64,000 nucleotides of DNA from Darksidea phi (taxonomy: Eukaryota; Ascomycota; Dothideomycetes; Pleosporales; Lentitheciaceae), in contig JASJFT010000039.1 of the NCBI GenBank assembly GCA_030770425.1, positions 1 through 64,000 on the forward strand, given 5' to 3'. The notes beneath the pieces were generated by a model. That model was not told where the DNA came from and made no database searches. It saw only the letters and a program-made list of their open reading frames with translations. Of the stretch, positions 32,380 through 43,653 are shown one piece after another; position 1 is the stretch's first letter, and the number at the start of each line of letters is the position of its first letter. Position numbers and translations under genes: made by a program.

Positions 32380-33636
32380 ATGGGGAAGAGGAACCTCGTG
32401 CCCTGTCTGGCCCTCACCATCGCTGCCCTCTTCTTTTTCGTCCTCTATTCTAGTCACAATGCGCGCGATACATGGCATGGTCTACCACAGCATATCGGGC
32501 TCGGAGACGGGTTTATCTACAACGGCGCGCCCATTAGCGTAGCCCCCGACCTCTTAAGTGTCAATGGGCGGCAGCAGGATCCAGACTTTGCGATTTGGAA
32601 CCCCAAACCCAACTTCACGCCGGGGTCGCCCATGCCGCCAGGGCACAATTACACGTCTACGCTTGTCGTTGCGAAAGTGAAGGACGAGGACACAGCGTGG
32701 ATGGAAAAAGAGTTGCCGGACCAGGTCAAGGCCATCTATGTAGCGGATGATCCTACGGCGCCGTTACATCCACCCAAGAATAAAGGGCATGAGGTTATGA
32801 TATACTTGTCTTGGATCATCGACAACTACGATGATTTGCCCGATGTGGCTATCTTCATGCACGCCCACCAACTCAGCTGGCACAACGACGACATCCTCGG
32901 GCATGACGCGGCGAATCTCATCCGACGACTCAGTCGGCAGCGCGTGTGGAGAGAGGGATTTGTCAACATGCGGTGTAGTTGGAACCCTGGGTGTCCGGAT
33001 TGGATGCACCCCGGCGAAACCGAGGAGAATGCATACAAGCAGGAGGAAGTGCTGTTGGAGAAGAGCTGGAGCGAGCTGTTCCCGTTAGACGAGGTTCCGC
33101 AAACTCTCGCTCAGCCGTGCTGTGCGCAGTTTGCTTTGTCCCGCGAACGGATACACGCCAAACCGCATGCGCAATACCTCTGGTACCGCGAATGGCTCTT
33201 CTCCACCAAACTACCCGACTATCTTTCCGGACGAATATGGGAGTACGTATGGCAGTTTGTCTTTACAGGCGAGAACGTCTACTGTCCCAAAGAGCATGTT
33301 TGCTTCTGCGACCAGTTCGGCAGTTGCTTCGGCGGCGAGCAGCAATTCGAAGAGTTCTTGCAAGTCAAGAACCAGCTTGCAGATCGAGAGAGGGATTTGA
33401 GAGAGTGGGAGGAAAAGAGAGATAAGATCAAGGAAGCGTTGAAGGGGGGTAGGTTTGAGGAGGCGGCCAAGATGGAGCTCCCGGAGCAGGGGAAGGACGA
33501 GGACTTTAGGAGGGAGATTGTGAGATTGAGGCCAATTGTCAACAAACTCATGGACGAAGCTGTGGAGAGGGGCAAGGATCCACGGAATCGAGCAGCCGAG
33601 GCTGGGCGAGAATGGCACGACGGGGACGATTTTTGA
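32380..33636 (+). CDS. DUF3431 type II membrane protein
   Basis: A single 418-aa frame from the ATG at 32380; a longer frame begins with GTG. A short cytoplasmic MGKRN is followed by a signal anchor (LVPCLALTIAALFFFVLY), giving a Golgi-type type II topology. The luminal part has family features: TLVVAKVKDEDTAWM, DDPTAPLHPPKNKGHEVMIY, LPDVAIFMHAHQLSWHNDD, and WNPGCPDWMHPG. Near the C-terminus are FAL, WEYVWQFVFTGENVYCP and a charged coiled coil. This is the fungal DUF3431 family, which has a glycosyltransferase-like pattern but no proven reaction that I know. No introns; intact. Confidence 0.85.
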   Translation: MGKRNLVPCLALTIAALFFFVLYSSHNARDTWHGLPQHIGLGDGFIYNGAPISVAPDLLSVNGRQQDPDFAIWNPKPNFTPGSPMPPGHNYTSTLVVAKVKDEDTAWMEKELPDQVKAIYVADDPTAPLHPPKNKGHEVMIYLSWIIDNYDDLPDVAIFMHAHQLSWHNDDILGHDAANLIRRLSRQRVWREGFVNMRCSWNPGCPDWMHPGETEENAYKQEEVLLEKSWSELFPLDEVPQTLAQPCCAQFALSRERIHAKPHAQYLWYREWLFSTKLPDYLSGRIWEYVWQFVFTGENVYCPKEHVCFCDQFGSCFGGEQQFEEFLQVKNQLADRERDLREWEEKRDKIKEALKGGRFEEAAKMELPEQGKDEDFRREIVRLRPIVNKLMDEAVERGKDPRNRAAEAGREWHDGDDF

Positions 33637-34423
33637 CGATGCGCAGAGTCAGGTATTGAAGGATATTGAGGTAGGTAGTGACGGCTGCTGTACTGTAGTG
33701 CCATATTCGGTGCATCTATCGGGGGGTACCAGAGATGTTGTTTTGAAGCGCTCGGACAGCCGAGGGTTATGTCTCTTGCGACATGCCGTTAGCCTAGGCG
33801 ACGATGTCTTTTCGATGAATTGGAATTTAGTCTTGTACTATCTCTCAGTGTATTCAATCGACTCATCTTGTAACGATATGTTAAAGGTCGCGGTGCGAGC
33901 GCAATGCTCTAGTGTCAACCCACAATATGAACACCTCTACGTTGCAGCATAAAAACGAAGAAGTCCTGTGCAGTCTTGCTAATATCGCCTATTCATGAGA
34001 CAGCTGGAGAGCGGAGCTGGAGATCTCTGCCGAAGCCTGCTCGTGCTTTTACGCGCTTACGTAACAAGTTCAACTTTGACAACACCAATCACACGTGCAA
34101 GCCAACCCACCCGGCAAATGTACATGTGCAAACAACACAAACAACACAAACTTCGACACGACCACAGCGCGAATCTTCCGCAATCACTCTGCTTGTCTTC
34201 GCAAGCAACTGTGAGCAATCAAGGCTCTCTCAGGTGCGCCTCCGTCAACCATGATGCATTCAAAAGCTCCGTGTTTTTCCTCGATGCTTCTGCATTTCAC
34301 CCACTTCTTCCATCGTCGAGTGCCTTGAGCGTTCTCGTCGCCGTCAATTGATCTCATTGCTTGCCTCGATCCAAACACTTACACATGTAAAGCTTGTTCC
34401 GGTAGTTTGATTGCCAGCCCGTC
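33637..34423. other. Intergenic, promoter of the 725-aa gene
   Basis: Frames here are shadows or too short. AACACAAACAACACAAAC-type A/C repeats occur at 34130-34150. Confidence 0.4.
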
Positions 34424-36601
34424 ATGGCGATCGCGCCATACTACCAGATGCGCGGCCAGTTCACCAATGCAAACACCCACTTCGTGTCTGACGACGTCGA
34501 CCAGTATGACCTGTCCCCTCATGACGCCGCCCTTTACGCCGACCACCAGTCGTCTGAGACACCTATCACCTCGCTGGAGGAGAATCACAATTTTGTTGAC
34601 CTGCTTGAAGCTGCCACCACCGCTGCTGCCGGACAAGCTGTGCAGGCCATGAACACTGATAGCGCTGCGGGCTCTGGGAGGGGCAAGAGGAAGAGGGTGT
34701 CGAGCTCTCCGGTGGAGGAGCCTGGCATTGGCCAAGGGCGTGGAGAGGCTGTCTCTGGTCCCAAGCGGGCTCGGAGGGACGCGCCAACGGACCCTCAGCT
34801 CCACGGCACTGAAGGTATCGAGCGTGGCAGATCCGACAGTAGTAGCGTGCCGCCGCCAGATGAATCTCTGCTAAATGATGCCCGAGCTGGAGGTGTCCAT
34901 TCCGCCGCCGCCCTCTTCAGACGCTCTTCGGAAAAGCCCAGTCGAAAGTACACACGTCCGCCCATGTCGAAGGTCTTCATGTCGCTCCAGCTCACGCCCG
35001 AGAACTTCCTGCACCTGCAGGCACAAGCCAAATCGTACATGCTCGACGCAGCACATCCGGACCGACAGAGCTGTGTGGGCAACAGAGGCAAGGGACACAC
35101 AGACATGGTCAGGTTGCGCCTGTTCAATTGTGTAAGGGAATTCTTAAACGCTGGCGTTGGCGATCAATTCTTCGGCGAAAACGTGGAGAAGCCCGCCGAA
35201 GACGATGCGATAAAGGCTGCCCGAGCTCTCGGAGAAGAGAAAGCGCCGACCGAAGGTAGACTGCTCTGGCCTCGGGATGGGAATAAAATCATCAGCCTCG
35301 TCACTCCCCTTCTTCGACGTATGGTTACGAACGAGAGGCAGCGCATGTACGCAATCGAGACGAGGAAAGGAGGCGCGAAGAGAAAAGAAACCAGTGTGGA
35401 AGCGGCACCGGTGCCCGACAACAACGCCCAGGGCACGAACGATGCACACGACCTGGGACAACAAACTGAGCACCTGCAGACCTTCAACCTACCACCCCAT
35501 CTGCGTCCTCTCGCTCCCGTCCAGCCTCAGAGTCGGCAATTCTGTCTTACATCGCCCATCCCATCGTTACCAGCCCATTCTTCAAACATTGCTTTGCCTG
35601 TCACTCCAGAGCTAGCCATGGAGTCCAGGAAGTACAAAGAGTCATCCAGGAAGAGATACAAGCTGCCAATTGGCCAGAAGCTCGACCTTCCCAAGGAACC
35701 GCCCGCCGAGCCCGTTCTGGAATTCCTCAACATCTTCATAACCAAGGTCATGCCTCCTTGGAGAGGAAACGTTAGACCCACCCCTTCCCTCCTCCCGGTG
35801 GAGACACGTCTCGAAGACTCGCCAGAGGCACCCTTGTTTTACATGTCATGGGAAGAGCTACAATATCAGGTCAAACTGCTTGTCAGAGAGGCTGTGTGGC
35901 TGTACCCAGCGCTCGAGCCGGAGCCGGAGCCGGAGACAGAGCCAGAGTCGGAGCCAAAGGCGCTATCGCCGCCACCGAAATCTTCAGGCATGGGCCCCGA
36001 AGCACTTCGCGGCCTTGCAGTCGCTGCCACTGAGATTCAAGATGTTGACGCTTCAGAGAGTGCTAACTACCAGTCGGTAGGGGAGGACAAACCTGCGACC
36101 GTTGCGAACTCTTTTACCGGCTCTCCAGCTGCTGCATCTTCAACTCCTACCTCTCCCATTGCTACATCTCCGACGATTGCTCGATCTTTGGCCGCTACGG
36201 CCTCCACCGCTGCGTCTCCCACGGCAGCATCTCCAACTGCTGCATCACCGACTGCTGCATCACCGACTGCTGCATCCCCATCCTCTCTATCTCCGACCAG
36301 CCAAAAACGTGTTTCTTTTGTCGATCCGCTCCCAACTCCACCTCCAAAGTCGAACGTAACCACTCGAGGCCTTACCCCTCGGCCGCTCGGTCAAGTAGCG
36401 CGACAGAAAACTCCGGCGGCAATGCAGCGACCCTCTACCGTGCTGCCTGAAACGAGACTCCCCAAGTATAAGATCGAAACTCAGTGGACACTGGGCTTGA
36501 GAGCCGTTACCTGTAGCGAGGAATGGGACGAGGTGAAGCTGGATGTTGCGTATGCGCTATGGGCGGACAAAGTTATGAACCTTGTCGTTACGATTCCATG
36601 A
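34424..36601 (+). CDS. Hypothetical fungal protein, 725 aa, with AASPT repeats
   Basis: A single frame, ATG at 34424 (MAIAPYYQMRGQFTNANTHF). Residues about 85-125 contain nuclear-localisation-like GRGKRKRVSSS and GPKRARRDAP. A compact segment near residues 175-300 (PPMSKVFMSLQLTPENFLHL; TDMVRLRLFNCVREFLNAGV; ISLVTPLLRRMVTNERQRMY) looks like the conserved core. The second half is Pro/Ser/Ala-rich with an EPEPEPETEPESEP stretch and tandem AASPT units. A final ordered block (KIETQWTLGLRAVTCSEEWD) closes the protein. I do not recognise a named family. A nuclear role is inference from the basic clusters. No introns and no breaks. Confidence 0.75.
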   Translation: MAIAPYYQMRGQFTNANTHFVSDDVDQYDLSPHDAALYADHQSSETPITSLEENHNFVDLLEAATTAAAGQAVQAMNTDSAAGSGRGKRKRVSSSPVEEPGIGQGRGEAVSGPKRARRDAPTDPQLHGTEGIERGRSDSSSVPPPDESLLNDARAGGVHSAAALFRRSSEKPSRKYTRPPMSKVFMSLQLTPENFLHLQAQAKSYMLDAAHPDRQSCVGNRGKGHTDMVRLRLFNCVREFLNAGVGDQFFGENVEKPAEDDAIKAARALGEEKAPTEGRLLWPRDGNKIISLVTPLLRRMVTNERQRMYAIETRKGGAKRKETSVEAAPVPDNNAQGTNDAHDLGQQTEHLQTFNLPPHLRPLAPVQPQSRQFCLTSPIPSLPAHSSNIALPVTPELAMESRKYKESSRKRYKLPIGQKLDLPKEPPAEPVLEFLNIFITKVMPPWRGNVRPTPSLLPVETRLEDSPEAPLFYMSWEELQYQVKLLVREAVWLYPALEPEPEPETEPESEPKALSPPPKSSGMGPEALRGLAVAATEIQDVDASESANYQSVGEDKPATVANSFTGSPAAASSTPTSPIATSPTIARSLAATASTAASPTAASPTAASPTAASPTAASPSSLSPTSQKRVSFVDPLPTPPPKSNVTTRGLTPRPLGQVARQKTPAAMQRPSTVLPETRLPKYKIETQWTLGLRAVTCSEEWDEVKLDVAYALWADKVMNLVVTIP
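36212..36276 (+). repeat. Coding minisatellite, 15-bp unit (AASPT)
   Basis: Four to five tandem copies of a 15-base unit such as ACTGCTGCATCACCG inside the 725-aa gene. A whole-codon repeat length keeps the frame. Confidence 0.8.
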
Positions 36602-37151
36602 CGGAGGCGGGGACTGGGCTTGTTGTGGTTTCCTTAGTGTTTGTGTCAGGACGTCGTTGGCTTTCGTGGTTTCGCATTTCAGGTTTATCGTTGTGCATTG
36701 CGTGGCATGGGATTGAGTGTTTTTGCATTGGGGCGGTGCTCGAAGGGGTATAGAACGGCTATTGATTGCGGTCATGCATAATTGGAGTTTAGTTTTTACG
36801 ACGGATGCTCATAGAGGGCAATGCATTTTTTCGGTTTGAATGGTTTCTGTGTCTAATTGTGGTGATTATGTATGAGAGGTATGTTTTGTCGATAATTCTG
36901 GGTTCGGCCCGATGTTGAAAAGAAAGCCGTCATACGGACGCTGGCCTTGGCCTCGAGCTGTGAAAGGTCAATTCCAAAGCACGTCTCGTGACTTCGTGTT
37001 TCTCCATACAAAGCCAAAACGCGTCGACTCATCGTATGCTTAACCACGAAACACAATCATAGCTCTATAGATTGTCAATCTTCACGCATCTCATATCATT
37101 TTCAACTAGCGCCTCTACCCTTCAAATATCCTACGTGCAACAGCCATCAAT
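36602..37151. other. Intergenic, no gene seen
   Basis: T- and G-rich 3' flank followed by the short promoter of the MGMT-type gene. Confidence 0.4.
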
Positions 37152-37636
37152 ATGCCGTCTAAAACTCTCCCTCCAGGCACGGTCACCGCTTTCCAAGAGC
37201 GCGTTTATACGCTGTTACAGCAGATTCCCGAGGGCAGGGTAGCAACATACGCGACGATGGCGCGGGCATTGAAGAGCAGTCCGCGGGCCGTTGGGGGCGC
37301 TCTGCGGAATAATCCTTTCGCGCCGGAGATACCTTGTCATCGGGTGCTTGCTAGTACTGGGGTAAGTAGGCGCATTTCGATCGCTTCTTCAATATATATC
37401 TTTGCGCTGTTGCAGAGACGTATTTTGTAGGGGTTTAATCGTCATGAGGCATTAGCGTGCTAATGGAATAACAGTTTATTGGCGGCTTCAAAGGCGATTG
37501 GGAAAAAGTGCCCAGCGGCATCAATCAGGAGGAGAAGAGGAAATTGCTTAAGGAGGAGGGGGTCGAGTTCGATGCCGATGGGTATTTGGTTGATAAGTCG
37601 TGTTGGTGGGATGAGTTCAGGGTCGATGGGGTTTGA
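37152..37636 (+). CDS. Short MGMT-type (methylated-DNA cysteine alkyltransferase / Atl-like) protein
   Basis: Exons 37152-37361 and 37475-37636 give 123 aa; the 113-nt intron has GTAAGT and a GTGCTAATGG branch. Domain signs are FQERVYTLLQQIPEGRVATY, SSPRAVGGALRNNPFAPEI, then PCHRVLAS with the active-site Cys, then GFKGDWEKVPSGINQEEKRK. This is the DNA-binding and active-site domain of O6-alkylguanine transferases without the N-terminal domain, the size of alkyltransferase-like (Atl) proteins. True Atl proteins have Trp in place of this Cys; here Cys is present, so direct alkyl transfer is possible. Expected role: repair of O6-alkylguanine in nuclear DNA. Confidence 0.85.
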
Positions 37637-37869
37637 GAGGGATGAGTAGGTGAACTGGCGGGGTAGCTCGACTGTGGTGGGGCATTGCGTCTAAAAAAAC
37701 TCGAGACACTGTGGATGCCGTAGGGGTCGATGCACAGGAAATTGCCGTGGCACTGCAGATAGCTCTTACTTCTAATGCTTAGCGAGGTTTCTCTGTAAAT
37801 CTTCGTTACTTACTCTTTCCTCCAAGCTCGTCTCTTCCACCGTTTTCTCCAGCACCACAACCCATCAAG

Positions 37870-39626
37870 ATGCCGCCTAAACGCAAAGACCTCCTGGGGC
37901 CCAAAGCGAAGGGCAAGGCAAAATCCAAGGCTCAAGATCCGCAGACCGAAAACGACTTTCTGGAGGCGGCAGACGAATTCGAGCAAGCAGCGGGCAAATG
38001 GCGCGCCGGCGATGCAGCGAAGGCGACGAGATTCTTCAACAGAGCGATCGATATGTATACCGAAGGGCTAAAGAGGTTTCCGGCGAGTTTCGATTTGGCA
38101 TATAATAAGTGAGTCAATTTCCAATTTCGCCTTCCTCATGACTCTATGACGGTTATTTCTAGATCGTGGTCCGAGAGCTAACATGATGCAGGGCGAATCT
38201 CGAGTATAACATGTGTGAAGACGACCGTATAGTGGCCCAGCTCGGGGATAAGATGGCGTTGCTTGAGGAGACATTGAGAACCCATCAAGCTGCTATCGCG
38301 CTGAACGCTGAGAATACGGATGTACGGTTCAATACCGGACAGGTGCTCACTTCGCTTGCGGAGGCCATCCTAGAGAGTGACACGCCGCATATCACCAAAG
38401 TCCCAGCACGGACGCTGCTTGAGGAAGCTGTCGATCTGTTCACGAAGTGTCTGGCTAGTCAGCAGCTTGAGTATGAGCAAATAAGAGCTGATGTCGCGAA
38501 GGCGCAAGCTGAGCAGGGGATTCAAGAGCAGGACAATTTGCATCCGCAGGGAGATGCGGGTGATGCGAGTAGAGAAGACGATACGGAGACTGCTTCGACC
38601 ACTTCTTCGGCACCCGGGGAATGGGCTACTGTGGAGGAGCCTCTCACACCGGAAACGATATTGGACACGTGTACCGCCCAGCTCAATGCTCTCACAACTT
38701 TGCTCGATCTCTACGACCCTGCGGATCTACCCAACATCGAAGCGAGGGCACAGCATGGCCTCAACACCGTAAACGCGAGTGTACCAACTCTCGTTAACCT
38801 CTTAAAGGCTTCCCCCTTCCAAAAGGTCAAAGAAGAGTCCACGGGCCCAACACTCTCGATAGCTTCCCCCAGCACCACAGAAGATTTCAAGACAACGCCA
38901 AAAGACGATGCACTCCTCGCAGCTGCCAACTTCCAAGCTGCTCTCGCCGAGATCGCATTTCGGAATGGTCAAACGACCACAAATCAGTACGCTAGCACCA
39001 TTGAAGCATTGTTTGCTAGCTCAACCCAACCTCCCCAATCTCCAGACCAAACCCCATCGTATCTAAATGCCATGTCAGCATACGCAGACGCACTGGTAGA
39101 CCTCGCCTCCGCCATAGCCGACGACCCTTCCTACGACCCCTCTTCACCAAGCTTCACAGTCTCTATTGACACGCAATGGACGGCCCTGAACCAAGCACAA
39201 AAGATATTTACCCAACTCTCCACCGGTAGCAACGCATCCCTCCGTCCTGCCTCCTTTTTGGCAGCTATATTCCTTGCTCGCGGCGACACCGAGCTCTTTC
39301 GCTTCCGGATAGCGCTTTCCGAAGGCGCAAAGCCAGCGTGGGTGAATAGCAAAAAGGTACTCATTGCTAATGCAGGCGTCTTTTATAGAGGGGCAAGGAC
39401 CTATGCGGAGAAAACCGGGAACGAGGCGTTGATAAGGACGACCGATGCGAAGGCGGTTGTTGCGGAAGTTTTGAAGGAGGTGGAAGGCAGTGGAGGGGAT
39501 GCGGTTGTGGCCAAGGAGGAGTGGAATGGGAAGGCAGAAGCCCTGAAGAGAGTATTAGAAGAGATGGTGGAGGAGGGGATACTGGGACGGGTGGAGGCCG
39601 AGGGCGTGTTGGGGCTTGTACAGTGA
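37870..39626 (+). CDS. TPR-repeat protein
   Basis: Exons 37870-38108 and 38192-39626 give 557 aa. The intron splits the codon at AYNK/ANLEYN (AAG), with a CTAACATG branch. A basic N-terminus (MPPKRKDLLGPKAKGKAKSK) precedes helical TPR-like repeats: FLEAADEFEQAAGKWRAGDA, FNRAIDMYTEGLKRFPAS, ALLEETLRTHQAAIALNAEN, DVRFNTGQVLTSLAEAI. A weaker TPR region follows an acidic linker, with LLAAANFQAALAEIAFRNGQ and SWxxLNQA-like helices. It is likely a nuclear or cytosolic assembly chaperone of the Acl4-like fungal TPR group; that assignment is tentative. No breaks. Confidence 0.75.
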
Positions 39627-39890
39627 GTATGTAAATTGAGTGGACTGCGTGCAGAGTAAAGTGGATCCTATGCGCAGCCATGAAATCAGGGTGGCTGGGC
39701 ATCTCAACGGCAAATGTCCATATCCTAGTTTTCGAAAATCATTAGAAGATAGCCGTCGCGAAGCAAATATTAGTATCATGAAAGACACAAGTAGTAATGT
39801 GATTTTTAATGTGCAAATAAGTAAACAGCACGTCTACCATTGCGTAGCATACCATCTCTCAATTCTCCCAATATTGCCACGACCATCTAC

Positions 39891-41672
39891 TTAGTACACA
39901 TATCTAAAGTTCGGATTCTCCTTATCCGTCAGATCATCAAAAGCATGCACAAGATGCTCGTCCCTGACCTCGACAACCTGCGAAACCAACCTATCCTTAT
40001 TCCTATTCCGCAGCATAAAGTTGAATCTCAAAAACGCAATGGTAAGAACCAGCACCACGTAGCAGCCCAAGTGGGTCGCGAAGGCAATGAAGTAGCGCGG
40101 TGCGTCGCGGGTCAAGAAGACTTGTGGGCCGATGGCGTTGCCGACGCACCAGGCGACGAAGTTCATGGCGACGGTGGTGGATTTCTTGGTTTGGCCGGCT
40201 ACGTTGCGGGCGAGCATGGACATGGAGAGTGTTTGGGCGGCCCAGAAGGAGAGGACAATGTAGTAGGAGATGAGGAGGCCGACTTGGGTGGCTTTGTCGT
40301 GGAGGACGACTGTCATGAGGACTATTGTGCCGATGAAGGATCTTTGATTTGTTAGCGGATGCGTCTGTAGTGGAATGGAATGGCTGTGAGGCTTACGGGA
40401 TTACGAAAATGCCCATGACGATAAGATTTTGGTTCGTTTTCTTGACAAGCCAGGTTGAACTGAGGAGCGTGGCGATGATAACGACGCCTAATACCATTGC
40501 GAGGAGCTGTGTCTCGAGGACACTGAAGTGGAATCCTTTGATGATGATCTGGGAGAATGAGCCGAGACCGGACGTTGGGAGGGTCGTGCATATGGCGATG
40601 AGGCAGTAGCACCAGGTCTGGGGATCGAGGAAGGCTTCTTTCATTTGGTAGAGACGGAACTTCCTGTTTTGAAGACCGGTTTGGTTGGATCGCACTCGCT
40701 CGACCATGAGTTTCTTGTCCTCCTCGGACCAGCATTTTGCACGCATGGGCGAGTCTGTGTAGGAGTTAGAAGGAGCCAATCGCAGATGTAATCAGGTTCC
40801 AATGCTTACCAGGAAGCCACCATATAACGAACACGCCCCAGAAGAACGAGAAGAGACCGTAGGCCAGGAAAATAGCTTGCCAGGACCGGAGAGGCGAGGG
40901 TGGGCTCTTGATGAGACTGAAGCAATATGCCAGCAAACCGCCCACGATCTGCTGGGCGCCATTCATCATGTACCAGTAAGTAACAATGGCAGCCTGCTCA
41001 TTGCGCTTGTACCACATGGAACTGAGAATCAAGAATGTCGGTTGGCAGACTGCCTCGAAGATACCCAGGAGAGTACGGACGGCGATTAGAGAGGGGAAGT
41101 TCCAGCAAGCAGCGTGGCACGCAAGAACCATGCTCCAGGCCATGATGTTGAAACCGAGGTATTTGGCGATCGGGACGCGTTGAATGATCCAATTGGTGGG
41201 AAACTCGACAATGAGGACGGCGATGTAGATGCAGGTTGTTAGCCATGCCCACTATAGACGGTTAGCAGCGTCCTATTCACGGTGGGCTCAGAAAGTCGTT
41301 CATTGATTTGCGTACCTTGCTGTTGTCTGCTAGAACGGGAACATCGGTTCGAATGCCCATGATAGCAGCAAAGGACATGGTGCCCTTGTCCAGGGCTTGC
41401 AAAAAGTAGGTAAAAACCATGATTGGGAGAACCCTCCGATCAATCATCCTCTTCAAGCGTTTGTTCTCCTCGGCAGAGATATCGATAGCGACAGCGCCCG
41501 CATATTTCGAGATTTCCGCGTCCACACGGTCGTAGTTCATGTGATCGCCCTTTTCGTCGGTGGCAGACAAGACGCGCTCGACTTTGCCGATGTCAGACTT
41601 CTCCGCATCGAGAGCCGAGTCGTGAACGATTTCTGGCGCGCCCTGTACGGCATCATGGCTGGTCCTCGCCAT
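39891..41672 (-). CDS. MFS transporter, allantoate permease (Dal5-like) family
   Basis: Minus-strand exons 41672-41316, 41251-40810, 40754-40397 and 40341-39891 give 535 aa with consistent phases. The start ATG at 41672 (MARTSHDAVQGAP) was chosen over the upstream frame, which has no better ATG. After a 75-residue cytoplasmic N-terminus come about 12 membrane segments, including RRVLPIMVFTYFLQALDKG, LTTCIYIAVLIVEFPTNWII, FLILSSMWYKRNEQAA and ARNVAGQTKKSTTVAMNFVA. The N-terminal D-K-G motif and the NVAG(Q/H)TKK motif are typical of the anion:cation symporter family that carries allantoate, vitamins or related organic anions into the cell. The substrate cannot be read from sequence. Confidence 0.9.
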
Positions 41673-42925
41673 CTTGATCGTGTGTTGCCAGCAAGGCGCC
41701 GCGAGACGAGACGTAGTGAGCAAGCGAAGCCCAAACTCACGATAAGTCTGGGGGAAGTTGTGGAGTCCCGCATCTAAATAATGAGGGCTCAAGAGTCGGA
41801 AAAACTACCCTGGCTTCACGGCCCTACTACCGCTTCGGGGTAAAAGCAGCCCGCCAGACTGGCAAGAAGCTTGCAGAAACAACCGTCAGCCGGTCTTCCA
41901 TCGATCGCAACAATCCCATTCTGTGCCCAAGGCGCCGAGGTTGTGGCCTATCAAATCTTACGACTCAATACGCCCCGGACTATCATTTCGAAGTGCAGAT
42001 GTCCGAATAGAATGTGGAGGTGGAGTCCGGGGCGCGCTCAAGCATTGTGGAGACGGCACGCCACGTCTTAGCCAATTACCGCCTCGGTTCGGTCCCAGCT
42101 CTGTTCGGATGAATAGATGCCGAGGTGCGGCTAAAGTTATCACGTGCGCCTCCAATCATCCTTCGTTCGCGATAGCATCACGCGAATACAGCCGTTTTCG
42201 AAATCGGCTTCTACCCAAACACGCTCTAAATATTACCCGTACCATGCTTAGTAATCGTCCTACCAAACTATCCTAAGCGTAAAACAAGGGTGGTACTCGT
42301 GGCTTTGTCGAGTAGCGATGTTATAAGCGGCGCTACATCTAAGTAACCGAAACATGCCGAAAGGATACGTCCGGTGCGGGTCGACCGCCCTCCCGCTATA
42401 TAGCAGCAATATGTAGTGCTGAATTACTTCTACTACAGTCAAATGCTACTCATAAGCATGCTTACTTGCCTCCAGTTGTTCTGCATCATTAGTCTACTGC
42501 TTTAAACAAAAACAATATTGAGCTCTTAGGGTATTGTTAAAACGGGATCCGGTGAGAGCTTTATTTTCTATACCCAATCAGTGGCACAGGAATACTGAGG
42601 CTTTTACGCTTTCGCTTGGTGTCTTCGTATCCGCTGGGCTATGTGCATATGGCGCAGCAGAACCACGTAATTTGATTCACGTGGGGTTTCCTGAGGTTCC
42701 AAGGCAGACTCGACCACTTTCGTCAGGCTCCAGTTGTTTTCATCGCAGGAAGCGGCCCGACCGGTAAATCGCGCGGCATTATAGACTAGTCCGGATCCTC
42801 TCAACAGAGCTGAAGATGCTAAGCCACCATTCCTCTTTCTCACCTTTGCCCTGAAGCTGCTCAGAATTCCATTATCTCTTCCATAATCCTATGAACTATC
42901 TCTCATTTTCCTAACACCCTGAGCA
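41673..42925. other. Intergenic, no gene seen
   Basis: Promoter side of the MFS gene and upstream region of the next gene; only short frames. Confidence 0.4.
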
Positions 42926-43518
42926 ATGTCGATTCAATTAGATGCGATCGAGTCGAATGCTATTCAGCCTGACGAGTCAGCACAAAGCACCGGGGATGCG
43001 CAGCCTGGCGCACTCCCAGCTCAGAACACTTCACGGAAGGAGCGGCAAAGCAACGCATGCTCGAGGTTCTGTGCTCTTCGACCACGAATACATATCATCT
43101 TCAAGTTTGTTAGCGCCCTCGCGATCACGGTGATTTCATTCATCGCTATTCCAGCCTGGCTCGAGACACGGCGGGCTACTCGCATCGCAGAGTGGACGGC
43201 GGAGAAAGACTACATCGAATACTGTACACGCTTGATTGAGGTAAACAGTCGATCCAAATTCTATACAGGAAAGTCTGACCAACTATTATCTAGAAAGACC
43301 AGCCGCTCACCGACTCGTGCGTGACTGCCTTGAAGCAGAAGCTAGTGCCGCCTCCCGGCTTCAGCGACGACTCTGGCAATCTCCTGCCTGAGCTACCCAG
43401 CCCGAGCGCTTGCACTTACGCGCTGAGCTCTGTGGTTCCAGTTGTTGATTACGGGTATATGTCGGGGTCCAATGGTAGTAGCGAGGAATCTCCAAAATTT
43501 GAGAATTACTGTGGGTGA
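42926..43518 (+). CDS. Small single-TM protein, unknown function, with possible readthrough tail
   Basis: Exons 42926-43240 and 43294-43518 give 179 aa to the first stop. A cytoplasmic-looking N-terminus (MSIQLDAIESNAIQPDE) is followed by one membrane segment (IIFKFVSALAITVISFIAI) and an outer region with Cys residues (YIEYCTRLIE; LTDSCVTALK; SACTYAL; ENYCG). The TGA at 43516-43518 is followed in the same frame by 44 further sense codons rich in cysteine, ending at TAA 43651-43653. I do not recognise the family. It could be a truncated gene or a stop-codon-readthrough protein. Confidence 0.6.
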
Positions 43519-43653
43519 GGATATTCCAATGAGAAATGTTTGGATAACGACCCTACGGGCATGTGCGTGGCTGAATGCATCTATAACTGTTTGAATCCAC
43601 CTGACCCTGAATATTTGAGACGACAAGGGATTTGCTCACATATATGTACATAA
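43519..43653 (+). other. In-frame cysteine-rich extension after TGA
   Basis: It encodes GYSNEKCLDNDPTGMCVAEC, followed by IYNCLNPPDPEYLRRQ and GICSHICT before TAA. Six Cys in 44 residues and continued reading phase suggest it once was, or still is, part of the preceding protein. Confidence 0.5.

Noticed and set aside
36067..36363. Gly/Asp/Val repeat protein on the minus strand
   Set aside because: It is the complement of the AASPT coding minisatellite.
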